Positions 34,932 to 47,332 of a DNA stretch of 64,000 bases are shown one piece after another. Made by a program: the position numbers and the translations under genes. Under the pieces are notes generated by a model, which ran no database searches, had not been told where the DNA came from, and was given only the letters and a program-made list of their open reading frames with translations. This stretch comes from Sipunculus nudus (taxonomy: Eukaryota > Annelida > Sipuncula > Golfingiida > Sipunculidae). Each line of letters opens with the position of its first letter. The first letter of the stretch is position 1. The DNA lies in contig CM049320.1 in assembly GCA_026874595.1 (NCBI GenBank), positions 22,577,714 to 22,641,713 on the forward strand, in the 5' to 3' direction.

Positions 34932-35235
34932 TTCTGTTACGTGAACTAGTTGTTAATAACGCTTGCAGGTCATGGATAGTGGTTCAGGCGCTGTTAATTT
35001 TTTTTTTTTTTATATATAAACGCTACCCTTGCAAATTGTATACATATACTGAAGGTTGCTCATTTTCTTTTTAAAATATATTATCCTACGGGGTCAAGGA
35101 TGGACCCTGAACATAAGATTCGTCAAGAAAACAGCAGAGGACAGGTAACAGTGGAGATCTTTGGAAGCGGCCTTATGTGCTCAGTAGCACGAAAAGAATA
35201 AAGTAAGTAGGTAAGGCCAAAAAATAAATAAAAGT

Positions 35236-35481
35236 TATGGTTCTCAGGCACCGCCCGCGTCAAATTTAACCTCCCGCATCAAAAATTGTTATTTTAATTT
35301 TTAACTTCCAAGAAAATATTCAATACAATTTATGTAGTGCTTTTACTTGTATAGCAAACCAAATGGTTATTTTCATGCTTTTACCTGATCATATGACCCT
35401 TATTGAAACATACAAAAAAGGTCAAAAGTAAAATACCAATAGCCCGCACTGATTTATGAAAAAAAGTGCCTGAGAACCATA
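35236..35481. mobile_element. 246-base MITE with 16-base perfect inverted ends
   Basis: TATGGTTCTCAGGCAC at 35236-35251 and its exact inverse GTGCCTGAGAACCATA at 35466-35481. The interior is AT-rich with CCCGC near both ends. No clear target duplication. Confidence 0.78.
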
Positions 35482-36186
35482 CCTTTAATTTTTTGCATAA
35501 TACGCAGGAAAACATAATATTTTGTCTGTTTTCGTGTCAGATATATTGTTGGTACGCGGAGACTTGGCGAGGGTGGTGTATTGTTCTCGTGAGTCGAGAG
35601 GGAGCGACACCTGTTGCCCTGCGTTTATGCGTAGCTAACATATACACCGTGCGCCGTATGATTTTTTTTTTCAACCTGGCGGCTTGCCGTGGGTTTTCGA
35701 GACCGTACATTCACCATGTTATTTCCCCCCGTTGTTTTGCACTCACAAATCTACGGCCGAAATTGGTTGGTAAGGGGGCCGTCCGGGAACCGATATGGTG
35801 ACCGAGCGGGTTCTATGCATGAAGCTAGTACGTCGTGCGAAGGCTCCGTGCAGCCTCTTAAGGTTATTTCCTGCATTATATATTTAGCTGCTTTTTAAAC
35901 AACAGTAATTTGTTCAACATGATGCGAAAGAAGAGAAAGGAAAGAAAAGTAAATTAAGAGCAAGTCGATTAGTAAACATCGAGCTACGAAGATGTGGATA
36001 GGACGGAATCAAAACAAAATGAAACAAGAGAATCTTATCGTTGACCTGTTTGAGCGGCATTTAATAACAAGTATTGTATTATCATGCGCAGATTGTCATA
36101 AAAGATTTGAGCCTATATTCCTCGCCCTGTCTTATTTTGACATAGATAAATGAAACGGGTATAAATAGTCCTTTAACAACAATATA

Positions 36187-36331
36187 CAGTTAAACCTCAA
36201 TTAATGACCACCTCAGTAAAGCGACCACCTGAAATGACCACCTTTCCACGTTCCCAGTTCTATTAAGCTCTATATATTAGCTCTATATATATCGAGCTCC
36301 CGCCGATGGTCGTAGTTTCGAGTTTTTACTG
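36187..36331 (+). mobile_element. pogo/Tigger-like MITE, copy 3 (diverged)
   Basis: Ends CAGTTAAACCTC and GAGTTTTTACTG, flanked by TA on both sides (36185-36186, 36332-36333). The interior has 'GACCACCT' words typical of this group. Confidence 0.65.
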
Positions 36332-36477
36332 TACTATGATGATATTTTATTTTTCAGATCAATATAAATTAATTAAGGGCACTTGGATTTTTCGTTCAGA
36401 AAAATGCTGTATCTATGTATCCGACAGCTCAGATTCAGGGCACCGTGAGGACACCGCAAGGGCAAATTTTACATTGC

Positions 36478-36830
36478 AAGGGAGCCAATGGGACCCTCAC
36501 GGCAGCCATTCGACTTTTCACATATCGCACACGGCCCTTACGGGGACCGTAAGGTTATCGCGTTGTGCCCGTACGGCAACGTTAGACACCGCTGGGCGCC
36601 CGTGCGAGAAAATTACCCAGAAAATTGTACTGATGCAGCCGGTGCCCGTAAGGCGAATGTACGGGCTGTCTACGGCCTTTCTACGTTCTTACGGTGAGTT
36701 GAAAACGCCGGTAGAATTGAGCGCAACGTGCACAGCACCACGGCGCCCGTACGGCGAGTAAAAATTGAAACGGCGCCCGTGAAAATCGTCCTGTTATCTT
36801 CCGGGCACCGTGCAAATAGACAAAAATGCT
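36478..36830. repeat. GC-rich segment with recurring CCGTACGG / CCGTAAGG words
   Basis: Within AT-rich DNA, about 350 bases contain at least eight copies of CCCGTACGGC-, CCCGTAAGG-, ACGGGGACCG- or GGCGCCCGT-like words. A 151-codon open frame crosses it but has repeat-like composition. Confidence 0.55.
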
Positions 36831-37655
36831 GATTTTACTCATCGTATGCATGGTCCCCGTAGGCTACATGTGATAGCGGCTATTTGGCATTTTTGAGCTT
36901 TGTATTGACAGTAGTTTACCAATAATTTTTTATGTTTAGACAATTAGGATTTTTATTGTGGTCATAATTATGTTGATGTATGATATGTACTAAGTTATGT
37001 TTGTATATAGAATGTAATCGTCAAACATAATTGTTGGTTATTTTATTTGATTGTTATTTTGTTTAAGGTTGCACTGCTGGTAACTTGTGTCATGTTATTG
37101 TTGTGTATTAATTATAGAGGTACCAGCCACCCTTTTTTTCTACCAACTCTTCTTGGTATGGACTTGTCAACTGTCATCTATTGTATGCACACTTTTTGTG
37201 CACTACTGTAATTTGGAAGAATAAAACGTGTTTTCCTGGAAGCATGGATCCCTATTTTTGTTTGTTGTCGACCGCACCCGGTCAGAAAAATATTAACACA
37301 AGATGTTCCCTTGAAATGTAACAAATTTTGATTGTAAGTTTGGCAGTTGGCAAGTAGTCCCGGCTGTTCTACAGTGCCTACCAGGAAAAGGTTCGTTATG
37401 AGTAGAAAAGACCTCTGGTGGAAGGGTGCGAATTAGCCTGTGAATATAGGACGAATAAGTGAATCTAAACACGGTTTCTGGAATATACTTCAGTAGGAAC
37501 CCTCCTATTGACAGAGGCTTTCATTCTTTAGAATGCACATTACTGAATAATAGTATATATATGTCAGACACGAAAACTCTGGATCGCCTACAAATATAGA
37601 GTATGACATGTAATAGAACTGGATATTTACGACGTATATACATTTATCATCATGT

Positions 37656-37659
37656 GTTC

Positions 37660-37721
<62 letters not shown>
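37656..37721. repeat. (AT)n microsatellite
   Basis: About 65 bases of nearly pure AT dinucleotides. Confidence 0.9.
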
Positions 37722-37725
<4 letters not shown>

Positions 37726-38578
37726 CTTTGATACAAGACGCCTAAAACATGAACATGAACAAAATCGGTAGTTTCCTGACCTAGACACTTGATACAATGT
37801 CTTAACTGTCCCGAATAACACATGCCGCAGTGTAATAAAGGAGCCCTCTCTCTCTTTTTTATAATCGCATTGGATTTTCTTCAGGACTACGAGGATTAAA
37901 GCCTGGAAAAAAAATATAACATTATCAATCCCAGAATGCCTCAAACTGTATAGATAATATTCCAGTCCTTCATTTCGAAGCTACTAATCCAGGGCAGGGA
38001 GACCTGCGTTAATGGGCGCTGCGGTATTCAGCAGTTAAACGCAGTATATAGAATACGATATAAAATGATATGGAGCATTCACTTTGTGGGAGAGAAAACA
38101 CTGCGATATTGGCCCCGTGACGTCAAAACCTGCTATCGATCGCGGTGCATCCTGTCAACCATATATAACCAGATCCAATGAGCGCTATTTCGCGCGCGGT
38201 ATATGCACGCGGTTTTCCTTTTTACCGCATGTCTCATACCGCATCAGTGATAGTAAACACAAAAACCAGGTTTGGCAAGTTCTATCAGGAAGATTTTAAG
38301 CATAGGTTATAACCTATAAAAAAAAACATTTTTAAGGTAGATGTTTGGCACCAAAAGTGCCTAAAACATATTTTTTTGTTTAAATTTATGACTTTTTTAT
38401 TTATAAAACTACAAAAATTGCTTGGGTGATGCAATCAAAATTCTTTTCTGGGCTTCTATATGGTTTCAGGAATCACAGGTGCATGCGTCGATACTGGAAG
38501 TCTTGCTTCAACTCAACTCTCACATTTATCCTCTGTTTTGGTGGAAATGCGTTCTATTTTCAACGAACTCTAGAGTCA

Positions 38579-38789
38579 CTATAGAACGCGGGCTTCAGAG
38601 CGAATGTAGGATCACTCACGCACTGTTTCAACAAGGTTATGAGTGTATACGGACGGACGTGATGATGTTTAGGATTTATGTTATCGAGGAGAGTGTAAGT
38701 GGCTGATAAAATAAGTGCAAAATTAAGATGCAAGCAGCAGTATCCTATAGTTGTTGGGCTTAACCCGGGCTGAAGCCCGCGTTCTATAG
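38579..38789. repeat. Inverted repeat pair, 20-base perfect arms
   Basis: CTATAGAACGCGGGCTTCAG at 38579-38598 and its exact inverse at 38770-38789. May be the ends of a small MITE of about 210 bases. Confidence 0.6.
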
Positions 38790-39010
38790 TAGCACCCAGA
38801 CTTTTTAAATGAACTCCGCTAAAGAACTCAGCGCCAGGGTGAGTTTAATACCACAATATGTTACAGAAACTAAACAATTTAGATGATCATATCGCCGATT
38901 GGCGATTCAGTTGCTGTCTATTTATGGGTCCCTATTGTCACCTGGATTATCTCTTCTGACCCATTCTTACCTGAGACGCCAGTGATGCTGGCTTAGAACT
39001 CGTTCCTTGA

Positions 39011-40077
39011 TTGCCTGGCAAGAGTGACGCACTAGTTAAAGCTGCCAATCTAAACAGGGGAACCACAAACGCTTCATTGTTACAGGCCCAAAACAAACTT
39101 TGTAAACAACTAAAAACAAACTGGTCAGATCTTGTCTCAAATATGTCACACGATGAGGCGGCCACATTCACCAAATCCAAATGCCTGCAGTATATAGCCT
39201 ACGCAACAAGTTGGCATCACAAAGTCAAGTATCGCAGGACATAAATTAATGTGGCATTTGGTTTATCGCAAATGGAGTATACAGCTCGGTTCAAGAAAAG
39301 CTCAAAGAACTTAGAAAATCATCAAACAAACCATCTGCAAGTAGTCCAACCCGTGCCAAAAACTGTGAACACAAAACAGAAACTACTTACTGCTCCACAA
39401 ACTGTAAGTACAACCATAAGTACAATAACAAACATATGGTACAATGTACCCTCTGTGTCGCATGGCTTCACTGGTCATGCATTGGTCATTTCCCCACAGT
39501 GTGGACCTGCATAAAATGTCGCTTTCTTCCAAAGAACTGTTGAACTCATGAACCAAAAACTTAATAAACTCTTGCAACTACACCCTGATCTAGTAGGGGT
39601 TGTGTCAAACAAATGTTATGAGTGTGACAAACATAAAAGAGAAAATGCTCAACTCAGACAGGAACTGTTTAACATTACTCACACATCTGAAGACCTTAAT
39701 TCCTCAGTCTCCTATGTTGCGATAGACTCTGAATCACATAGTTCTAAACAGTCTGAATCTGATATTTGTGTCAAGGAGTCTTCAACCATGGAAACTGACC
39801 AAATCAGTATTTCTGACACTACTGAATATAAAGCTGACATAAAGGTATTGATTCCTCTGCATCTGATGTTGAGGATCTGAATGAATCCAAGGTTTCACCT
39901 GTCAATCATGATTCTTACAGCATACACAATACTGTCACACCTAAAGACAACCCATCCAATAAAAGACAAACACTTGGCGTTATGATACATGGTGTTTCTA
40001 TGACAAAAAGACGATGTTGCTGCACTAGAGGCAACAACAAAAATTTCTATCACCAAAAAAAACTCAAACCTACTTAA
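39011..40077 (+). pseudogene. Decayed ORF with a PHD-type zinc finger (probably mobile-element derived)
   Basis: Coding-like sequence in broken frames. 39011-39244 reads MPGKSDALVKAANLNRGTTN onward to a stop. 39262-39537 in another frame reads VQEKLKELRKSSNKPSASSP and then a zinc-finger block (39364-39537) with Cys/His spacing C-x3-C ... C-x2-C-x4-H-x2-C-x9-C-x2-C including WLHWSCIG and WTCIKCR, the PHD pattern. After a one-base shift the frame continues as LMNQKLNKLLQLHPDLVGVV (39542-39880), with acidic Ser-rich sequence beyond. At least two frameshifts make it a pseudogene. PHD fingers of this WxHxxC...WxCxxC kind occur in ORF1 of some non-LTR retrotransposons as well as in host proteins. 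No reverse transcriptase was found nearby. Confidence 0.55.
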
Positions 40078-40090
40078 TCATGTATTTTCT

Positions 40091-40590
40091 TTATTCGACA
40101 GGAAAACTGATAATTCTTCAGTTTATAATCAACCAATCAGATGCATAAACAATATGACAAAAGAAAGCTTCAGGATATGTTAAAACATTAATAATTGTAG
40201 AAGGCTAGATATGACATGTATAATCTTATTATGAACAATTGTAAAAACGATTAAGTGAATGGTGGTGACAAAAATCTACTGACTAACACATTGTACTATT
40301 TGACAGAAATACTAATAATTATTCAGGTTATGATTAGCCAATCAGATGCATATAAACATCAAGACAAAATAAAGCTCCAGGATATGTTAAAACATTCATA
40401 ATTGTAGAAGGCTTGATATGGTATGTATATTCTTATTCTGATCAATTGTAAAACCGATTAAGTGAATGATGATGACAAGAATCTACTAACTAATACATTT
40501 TATCTATTCGAAAGAAATACTGATAATTATTCAGGTCATGATTAGCCAATCAGATACATAAACATCAAGACAAAAATAAAGCTCCAGGAA
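40091..40590 (+). repeat. Tandem repeat, unit about 205-208 bases, ~2.4 copies
   Basis: TAATTATTCAGG...CCAATCAGAT and AGGATATGTTAAAACATTxA recur at about 205-base steps, beginning near 40097, 40302 and 40510. Follows the PHD pseudogene directly, possibly its 3' region. Confidence 0.8.
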
Positions 40591-41120
40591 TAAGTTTTGG
40601 CCTTTTTGCGCCTGAAAATACAAGTAGTCTGCTGTCTCCCATTTTATTTCTTCCAGGATATGAGACTTCTCAACCTTGATTGGACCAGAAAATGAGACTT
40701 CTCAACCTTGATTAGACATACATTCATTTGTAAAATATCAAATAAGGTAGCAAAAACAAAACATAATTTAAAATCAATCTAAATCTGTTTCAAAAGCATA
40801 TTAAACCCTACAAAGTAAATATCATTTTATTCCTAGTATAGAGCTCTTTCTAATGGCATCATGTGTTTTTTCTAATTTAAAAATGAATTTTTCAATTTTA
40901 ATCCAATGAAAAATGTTAATTTTTTTAAACATGAATGAAGCATGATTGAGATAAAAAAAAACGATTTTGAGATATTATCATGCAGTTTGATACGAGTCCA
41001 CAAAAAAGCAGTTTGCCTGTACTGTTTGCTTAACATTGAGCACCATTTAGAAATTTAAAATTTTCAAAAATGTTAAATTTCATATGTAAATGAATGTGAT
41101 TTTCATTTATACATATTACA

Positions 41121-41200
41121 GGGGTAGGACGTAGCCTAGTGGTTTAGTCGTTTAATTTTGGAACTGAAGGTTCCCGGTTCGAACCCCACCGATGTTTCAA
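41121..41200 (+). mobile_element. tRNA-derived SINE head
   Basis: Box A-like TAGCCTAGTGG (41134-41144) and box B GGTTCGAACC (41176-41185) in correct spacing. The T-arm and acceptor stems do not pair, so this is not a functional tRNA gene. Confidence 0.55.
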
Positions 41201-41807
41201 TGGCCTAATAGTGAAATATCACTAGAACCGCAGATATTCCGCTCTAATGTCTCAACGACAGGTTACGCCTTCTGGATTATGCTTAACCCCACGCATATAA
41301 ACACATGTAATCCAAAAGGCTTAATAATAACATTTCATCCTCATCGTATCAATTCTCATCCTCATTTAATAGACAGTGCCACTAATATACCATGGACCTA
41401 TCCTGAGATAAATGCTTTTAAATTTATTTTTTTTTTTTTTGCCAGGGATTCTATCTTAAGCCAAAGAACTAGGTACCTTGACACAAGCAACAAACAAAAA
41501 CAACCTGCGTAATTCACATGTACCCGTCAATGTGCAAGGGTGCATGTGCATCATACTATGTATTTCTTCGTGAAGAGAAAGCAAATACTTGAAGTATGTG
41601 CCTTAAATATGAAAGATGGTAAATGTAAAAATCTTTAAATAACGTCATCATTAAAAGATACACCACAGCCATTTGAGAAAGTTTGCTAGATTATAAACGA
41701 TCATTTCTCTGTTGTAGTGGTTTCGAGGAATGCATATAGAGAATGTAAAAGTCTATGTTTATTCTTCTGGAGAACTCAATATTTTTCTTTCCTACATCTC
41801 CGGCACC

Positions 41808-41831
41808 TCAGACGGATGGTGTAACCTCTTG
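41808..41831 (-). CDS. Possible 3'-terminal exon of the ankyrin gene (weak)
   Basis: After a cacttcag acceptor the phase-0 frame reads QEVTPSV then TGA, and AATAAA (minus strand, 41758-41763) follows about 45 bases later. Seven residues are too few to prove it; offered only as a candidate. Confidence 0.18.
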   Translation of the reverse strand, partial: QEVTPSV

Positions 41832-41884
41832 CTGAAGTGAAGAAAAATGTTATGAATAAAGACACGTATATAGACAATTAAAGG

Positions 41885-42100
41885 TATCAAGGTTTTCGGA
41901 CGATTATATTTAGGAAGGTATACGGACGATTAAATTTAGGAAGGTATGCGGACAATTATGGGTTGGAAGGTAAACGGACAATTATGGGTAGCAAGGTATA
42001 CGGACGATTGTAGGTAGGAAGGTATAATGAGGATTAGAGAAAGGGCGGTATACGGGCGGTTATAAATAGGAAGGTTAACTGACGATTAAAGGAAGGAAAC
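41885..42100 (+). repeat. Minisatellite, unit about 28-30 bases
   Basis: Variants of GGAAGGTATACGGACGATTA repeated about seven times with decreasing similarity to the right. Confidence 0.85.
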
Positions 42101-42561
42101 ATTGCTACGTGTTATGATTTGATGCACACGACTAAGGCTGAGTGCAAGATTAATTCGTGTAATGGAGAAGTGGTGCAGGAAAAGGAGGAGAAAGTTCTGC
42201 TTTCATCGAGAAAAGTTTGGTAAATAATGTGACAAGAGTGTGATAAAAAAAAGTGTGTAATTTCAACTTATATCACCTCTACATATATTTTGTAGGACTT
42301 CTTTAAATCAGTGCAACGTTCCATATCTGAGAAATATCAGATTCCCTATTTGAGAAGAATGATACCAGACGAGTTTTTTTTTTTTTAAATGACTAGAACA
42401 TACTGTAAATATACACGTCCATCATAGAAGATATCATAGATTATATACAGTGTGAATATTGTAACCGGAGAAGTGTGCAAGATGCAAGCGTTAAAGATGC
42501 CATTACACTTATCTTTTGAAAAAGAAGTTTATGTGATAGCTCTCCTCCTCTGTGTGTTTAT

Positions 42562-42960
42562 AAATGATCTAAGGGTAATTTTGGTTGTGAAAAGTTCTTA
42601 TGAGGCCTTTGTCAAGGATGTATGAACTTGTTTAACAGCAACATTTTTGTAAACACAGCAATGTTGACAAACGGGAAAAAGTATGTAACGTTAGGTGTCA
42701 TATATGCGGGAGTAGAAAGGCAACTTGTTGCAAAACCCAATTTGAAAAGCTCTGGCTTATCTAACATGCTGCCAGATGGCCTTGTTGAATTTGTTTTATT
42801 TTTAAAGGCCCCGCATATATTCAACAGGTTGATATAAACAAATCAAGCATCCTGTGTGCGGTGATATCCACGTTTTCTTGCCTTTTTTTATAAAAGCTCC
42901 ATTGAAAAACTTTTAGTTCATAAAGGTCAGATAGGTGATTTGGCCCCTTTAACTGTTATA
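42562..42960 (-). repeat. Repeat C copy 2, uninterrupted, inverted
   Basis: The inverse of this stretch matches 1250-1414 and then 4385-4612 without a break. It therefore shows what repeat C looked like before element B1 inserted. Confidence 0.75.
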
Positions 42961-43161
42961 CGCCAAATCACAGAGTACCTGGGGAATACACACTCGAATG
43001 TGAGAGCCTCAGAGTGTAGGCTTTAACATCATGCACCCAGCAAGGTGTGTCTGTGATATGACCGGAGCTCACAATGATAAATTTAAACTAACATTACACA
43101 ATGAAAAATCAAACATCAGGAAGACACAAAGAAGATGTATAAATATCTGAATTCAAATCAC

Positions 43162-43254
43162 CTTTTTCTTTAAGATGGCACCGTGTTCAACCAATATTTT
43201 TGCAACCCCGGTGTGACCTTCCTGCAGAGCGAACAACAGCGCAGTGAGCTCGTT
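43162..43254 (-). CDS. Ankyrin exon E25 (last recognised)
   Basis: 93 nt rather than 99. Encodes [20 protein letters not shown] ... EHGAILKKK. The repeat lacks the last two residues, as is common at the end of an array. Acceptor ttccag, donor gtgatt, so at least one more exon should lie further along the minus strand. Confidence 0.87.
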
Positions 43255-43864
43255 CTGGAAACATTAATATAAATTTATATATATATATATATAACATGAT
43301 CCGAAAGAACAAAAGACCAAAGTTTCAAGAGACTGAACATTCTGGCAATTAATGATAATAATTATAATGGCTTGTCCACTTGATATAATTTATTTATATT
43401 GATCTTTCTCTAGTCAAAGAAAGTCTCTTTTTGATATCTTGTTATTGTTATATTGTTCGTATTTCAAAGTACTATACGAAGAACCGCTTCATCAAATGAA
43501 CCCCCACCCCGATAAAAAAAAAAACAAAAACACCTTAGACCATACATGTACGTAATCTCAGACCCCAGATATAAATTACATCGGGGCACATTATTTGAGC
43601 TGTGGAAACGTAATATTGTTTTATCTCGTTGTAATTGTGTTTTACGAAGATAACGTCTTTTGGTGTAAGTTACTTACGTCTGTAGTAATACTGACGTCTG
43701 CTCCGTTCTCGCACAGGAGCCTGACGACTTCATCATGGCCGTTCTGTGCAGCGACTATCAGAGCTGTGCTCCCGGTCTGGGGAAACATGATTTTATTATT
43801 CCAAGCAAATCACTGTTACCCTCCTACTGTTTGCATATTTGAAAATAAACTTTCATGATTGAGC

Positions 43865-43918
<54 letters not shown>

Positions 43919-46900
43919 AGCTGTTTTACTATTGTTTTACTATCTCCTCATGGCATTTCGGTTAACCCAAATTTTAAGAGGTAGCTTTAAAAACAAGATC
44001 CGGGGGAAATGAATTCTGTCTTTACATACCTGGAAAAACAGGGCAACATCAATATTCTGGTATGAGAGCCCAGTGGTTTTAATAGCAAGAAGAAATTACT
44101 ATTAACCCTACGTGTTCAGTCTGAGCATTCTTGTTATTCTTCTGAATAACATACATATGGGCCGTTTAGCTTTATGGAACGGTATTTTCGATTTGCCGAG
44201 ATATATGGCAGAGAGATATAAAAATATCGGAATTCTGGTGTTTATACCGATTCCTCATCGCTGTTCGGCTGAAGGGTAAATCATACAGTGAATATGACAT
44301 GACTATATGTTTTAGTAAAATCCCGTATTCGCACTTTATCACCATTCTGTTTACAATATGAATATGAATATGAACATACACATAGGCATTTTAGCTTTAT
44401 GGAACAGTATGAACAGTATTTTCTTCAGCACTCTAACATTATTGGACGTTGATAAGAGATTAAGTATAACCGAAAACCGTAGCAATGAAAATAACAATCA
44501 TATTAATAAATCATTATAATAATATTATTATTATTATCATTATTATTATTATTATTATGTAAATGCTCAGATTCAGCAGTAAGAAAGCAGGAAACTATTC
44601 ATAAAGAGAATTGTGAAGGCCTACACTGAAACATAATTCATATTAATTGTTTAATTGTAAAAAAAAAAAAAAATTGATTCTCAGTGCATTTGCCACTGAA
44701 AAACAAATATAAGTTTTAAGTATTACTCGTTTAGAGGAAACGGAGTATTAAATGATAATTTTTTTGCAAACAATGGTACTGCTGACCACCTTTATCATCA
44801 ATATTTTCACGAGAAAACGCACATAATCATTTACTGTTAATGTATCTTTCACGACATGTTTCATTGAACGTTCAAAAGAAAGCACTGGGAACATTATTAC
44901 AGTTATACCGTTATAAAAGACATATTTCAAATCACCCACATAGCTACAAGTTTATTCTGGATTTGTCATAACTGAATTTAGCAACCAATACCTTGTCGAT
45001 TTTGTTAACATTCGCTCCGTTGTTTATCAGCGTCGCTGCTGCATCGGCATGACCTTCATATGCAGCTTGCCAAAGAGGTGTTCTACCATCCTACAGCAAA
45101 CCAAGGTTTACGTTCAGTAAACTATGAGAGTTTCTTGTGTTTATTTGTCAGATTTTGTGCAGATTATTGAAAAGTAGTATATTTGCTTCTTAATTTTTCT
45201 TTCGACACACAAATGGGTCTGGATATATAACCATTAAATCAAGAATTGAGGATATGACAATTTAGGTTTTAAACAATGCTCCTTTAGGAGTGAATTCATA
45301 AGTGAGTTGTTATTATCCCTGTCCGTTTGTTCATGTGTGTTTATTGCCCAGTATATATTTTTATTTACATTTGAGAATCAGGATGATGAGGCGGGTCCAC
45401 TAGAATTGATTTGGCTTGGCGAATGTACTGGCTAATCCAAGTTAAAGGAATGTTTAAATATGAAAAAACCGTTCGGGCTGCGTTGCTTTGATATGAATAA
45501 TTTTAACTCGATGCGAGTACGGTTAATTACTCACTACGCTTTCAGAGTCGACAGTGGCTCCTCTCTCGCACAGAATAATGATCGCGTCGTTGTGTCCGCC
45601 GTTGGCAGCCATTCCAAGTGCACACTGTCCTTTCTGTCTCATAATCCCATGATATGTATTCATGTTAGGCATACAGTAACATGAAGTAGGTATAAACAGT
45701 AACTAAAACAAAGCTGATGTATAACTATCTAAAACTCCGAAAGCGCTCAATGACAATTAGATTAATTTCCCTTATTCATATTAAGGTACTTGTGTTATTC
45801 ATTATATTTTTTTACATCCGTAAGTGATCATATTGGTTTGTAAAAGCATAAGCTTTCAGGAAGTTTAAATTGACCAATGTAACAAAACCATTTTAGTCTT
45901 ACTAACCGACGCTTTAGAGGTGATATCGGCCCCGTTGTCAAGTAGATACTTTACAAGGAAAGTGTCACCCTTTTGAGAAGCAATCAGGAGGGGGCTGACT
46001 CCATTCTGTGTAAAATAAACAAAAATGTATTTTTTTTATATTATATTTTAATCAAACCATGATACTACTATCGTAAAAGTTCATGCCAATAAGAAACCAA
46101 TGTTTTTTTAAGGGTGTGTCCATGGCCGGTTGGTGGCACCGTCTACTTAATGTTGATGAAGGTTAAATATACGATAGGAATGATATATATGTTAAATACC
46201 ATCAGAGCGAATATCTAAGGATTTAACGAGATTGCAACATTATGCCATTGAGGCACGGTTTAGAACGGAGGACCTTCCACTCCATGATCCGACTCAGGAT
46301 CTTATGAGAAAAAGCAATTATTCTTACAAGAAAAAAGTATCAAATTGTCATGAAAAGTATGAAAAGCATAAATCAGTGCCAAATGGCGCTGTATTTGTAC
46401 AATTTTACAACATGAGATATTTCTTAACAAGCTTAAGGAATTGAATTTACAGTTATGCAATGAGCTATTGCTATAATTACTCAGTATACTATATATCTAG
46501 TGATATTGTAAAACATTTGCAAGATTACTAAAAAAAATAAGACGCAAATAAATGCCACTTAATAAAAAAATTATTGACAGAGTATGTCAACTGCACTCAA
46601 TAAGTTCATGTTAACAGGCAAAAATCACAACTTGAAGATGATGATTTGAGAAAAAATTATACAGGATTGACCTCTAAAATATGAACAAAAAATAAATAAA
46701 AAGTCCCTAAAAATTGTGTTACTTTACAAAGAGTATGGAGTGGTGGCACTAAGGAACAAAAATGTATGGTGAATGTGAAAATTAATTGTGATTTTTATGA
46801 ATTGGCTATAGGCATTTGGTGGATTAGTGAAACCTAAATGAACATGAATATACCTTATCTTGTTTATTCACGTTGGCCCCGTACTCTACAAGAATTTGCA

Positions 46901-47252
46901 CTATCTCTTTGTTTCTCCGGGCAACTGCCGGCCACATGGCAGTCTGAGAATCCTGCAAACAGAGAAATGTATTTCGGTGTGGTTAAGACCCGCACTTGTC
47001 ATATGTTCATTGTCATAAAGGCCCATGAGAGACTTGAACTGAGAACATTAGGACTTGGCCATCTCCAACAGGCAAAACAAAAACAATAGATTGGAATAAA
47101 AAAGCAAGTCATGTTTGTCTTCTCGTTAATTTATCCCCAGTTTTGTTCAAGTACGAATGGGAATAGTTCCACCTTCATTTGATGCAAGCCTTTGCTCCCA
47201 AGTAAACTCCTTATAGTTTCTACGAACGTAAAAGGCCTTTACGTACACACGA

Positions 47253-47332
<80 letters not shown>

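Noticed and set aside
36306-36761. Open frame of 151 codons, the longest in the window
   Set aside because: Its length comes from a GC-rich repeat segment with few stop codons; composition is repetitive, with no domain and no splice sites fitting a gene.
37627-37944. Open frame of 105 codons with a long IYIYIY stretch
   Set aside because: Crosses a pure (AT)n tract and has no splice or homology support.
41121-41200. Functional tRNA gene
   Set aside because: Box A and B are present, but acceptor and T stems do not pair, so it is a SINE head.
42612-42837. Overlapping open frames of 70-71 codons on both strands
   Set aside because: They lie within repeat C, which recurs at 4385 and 33395 without an open frame.
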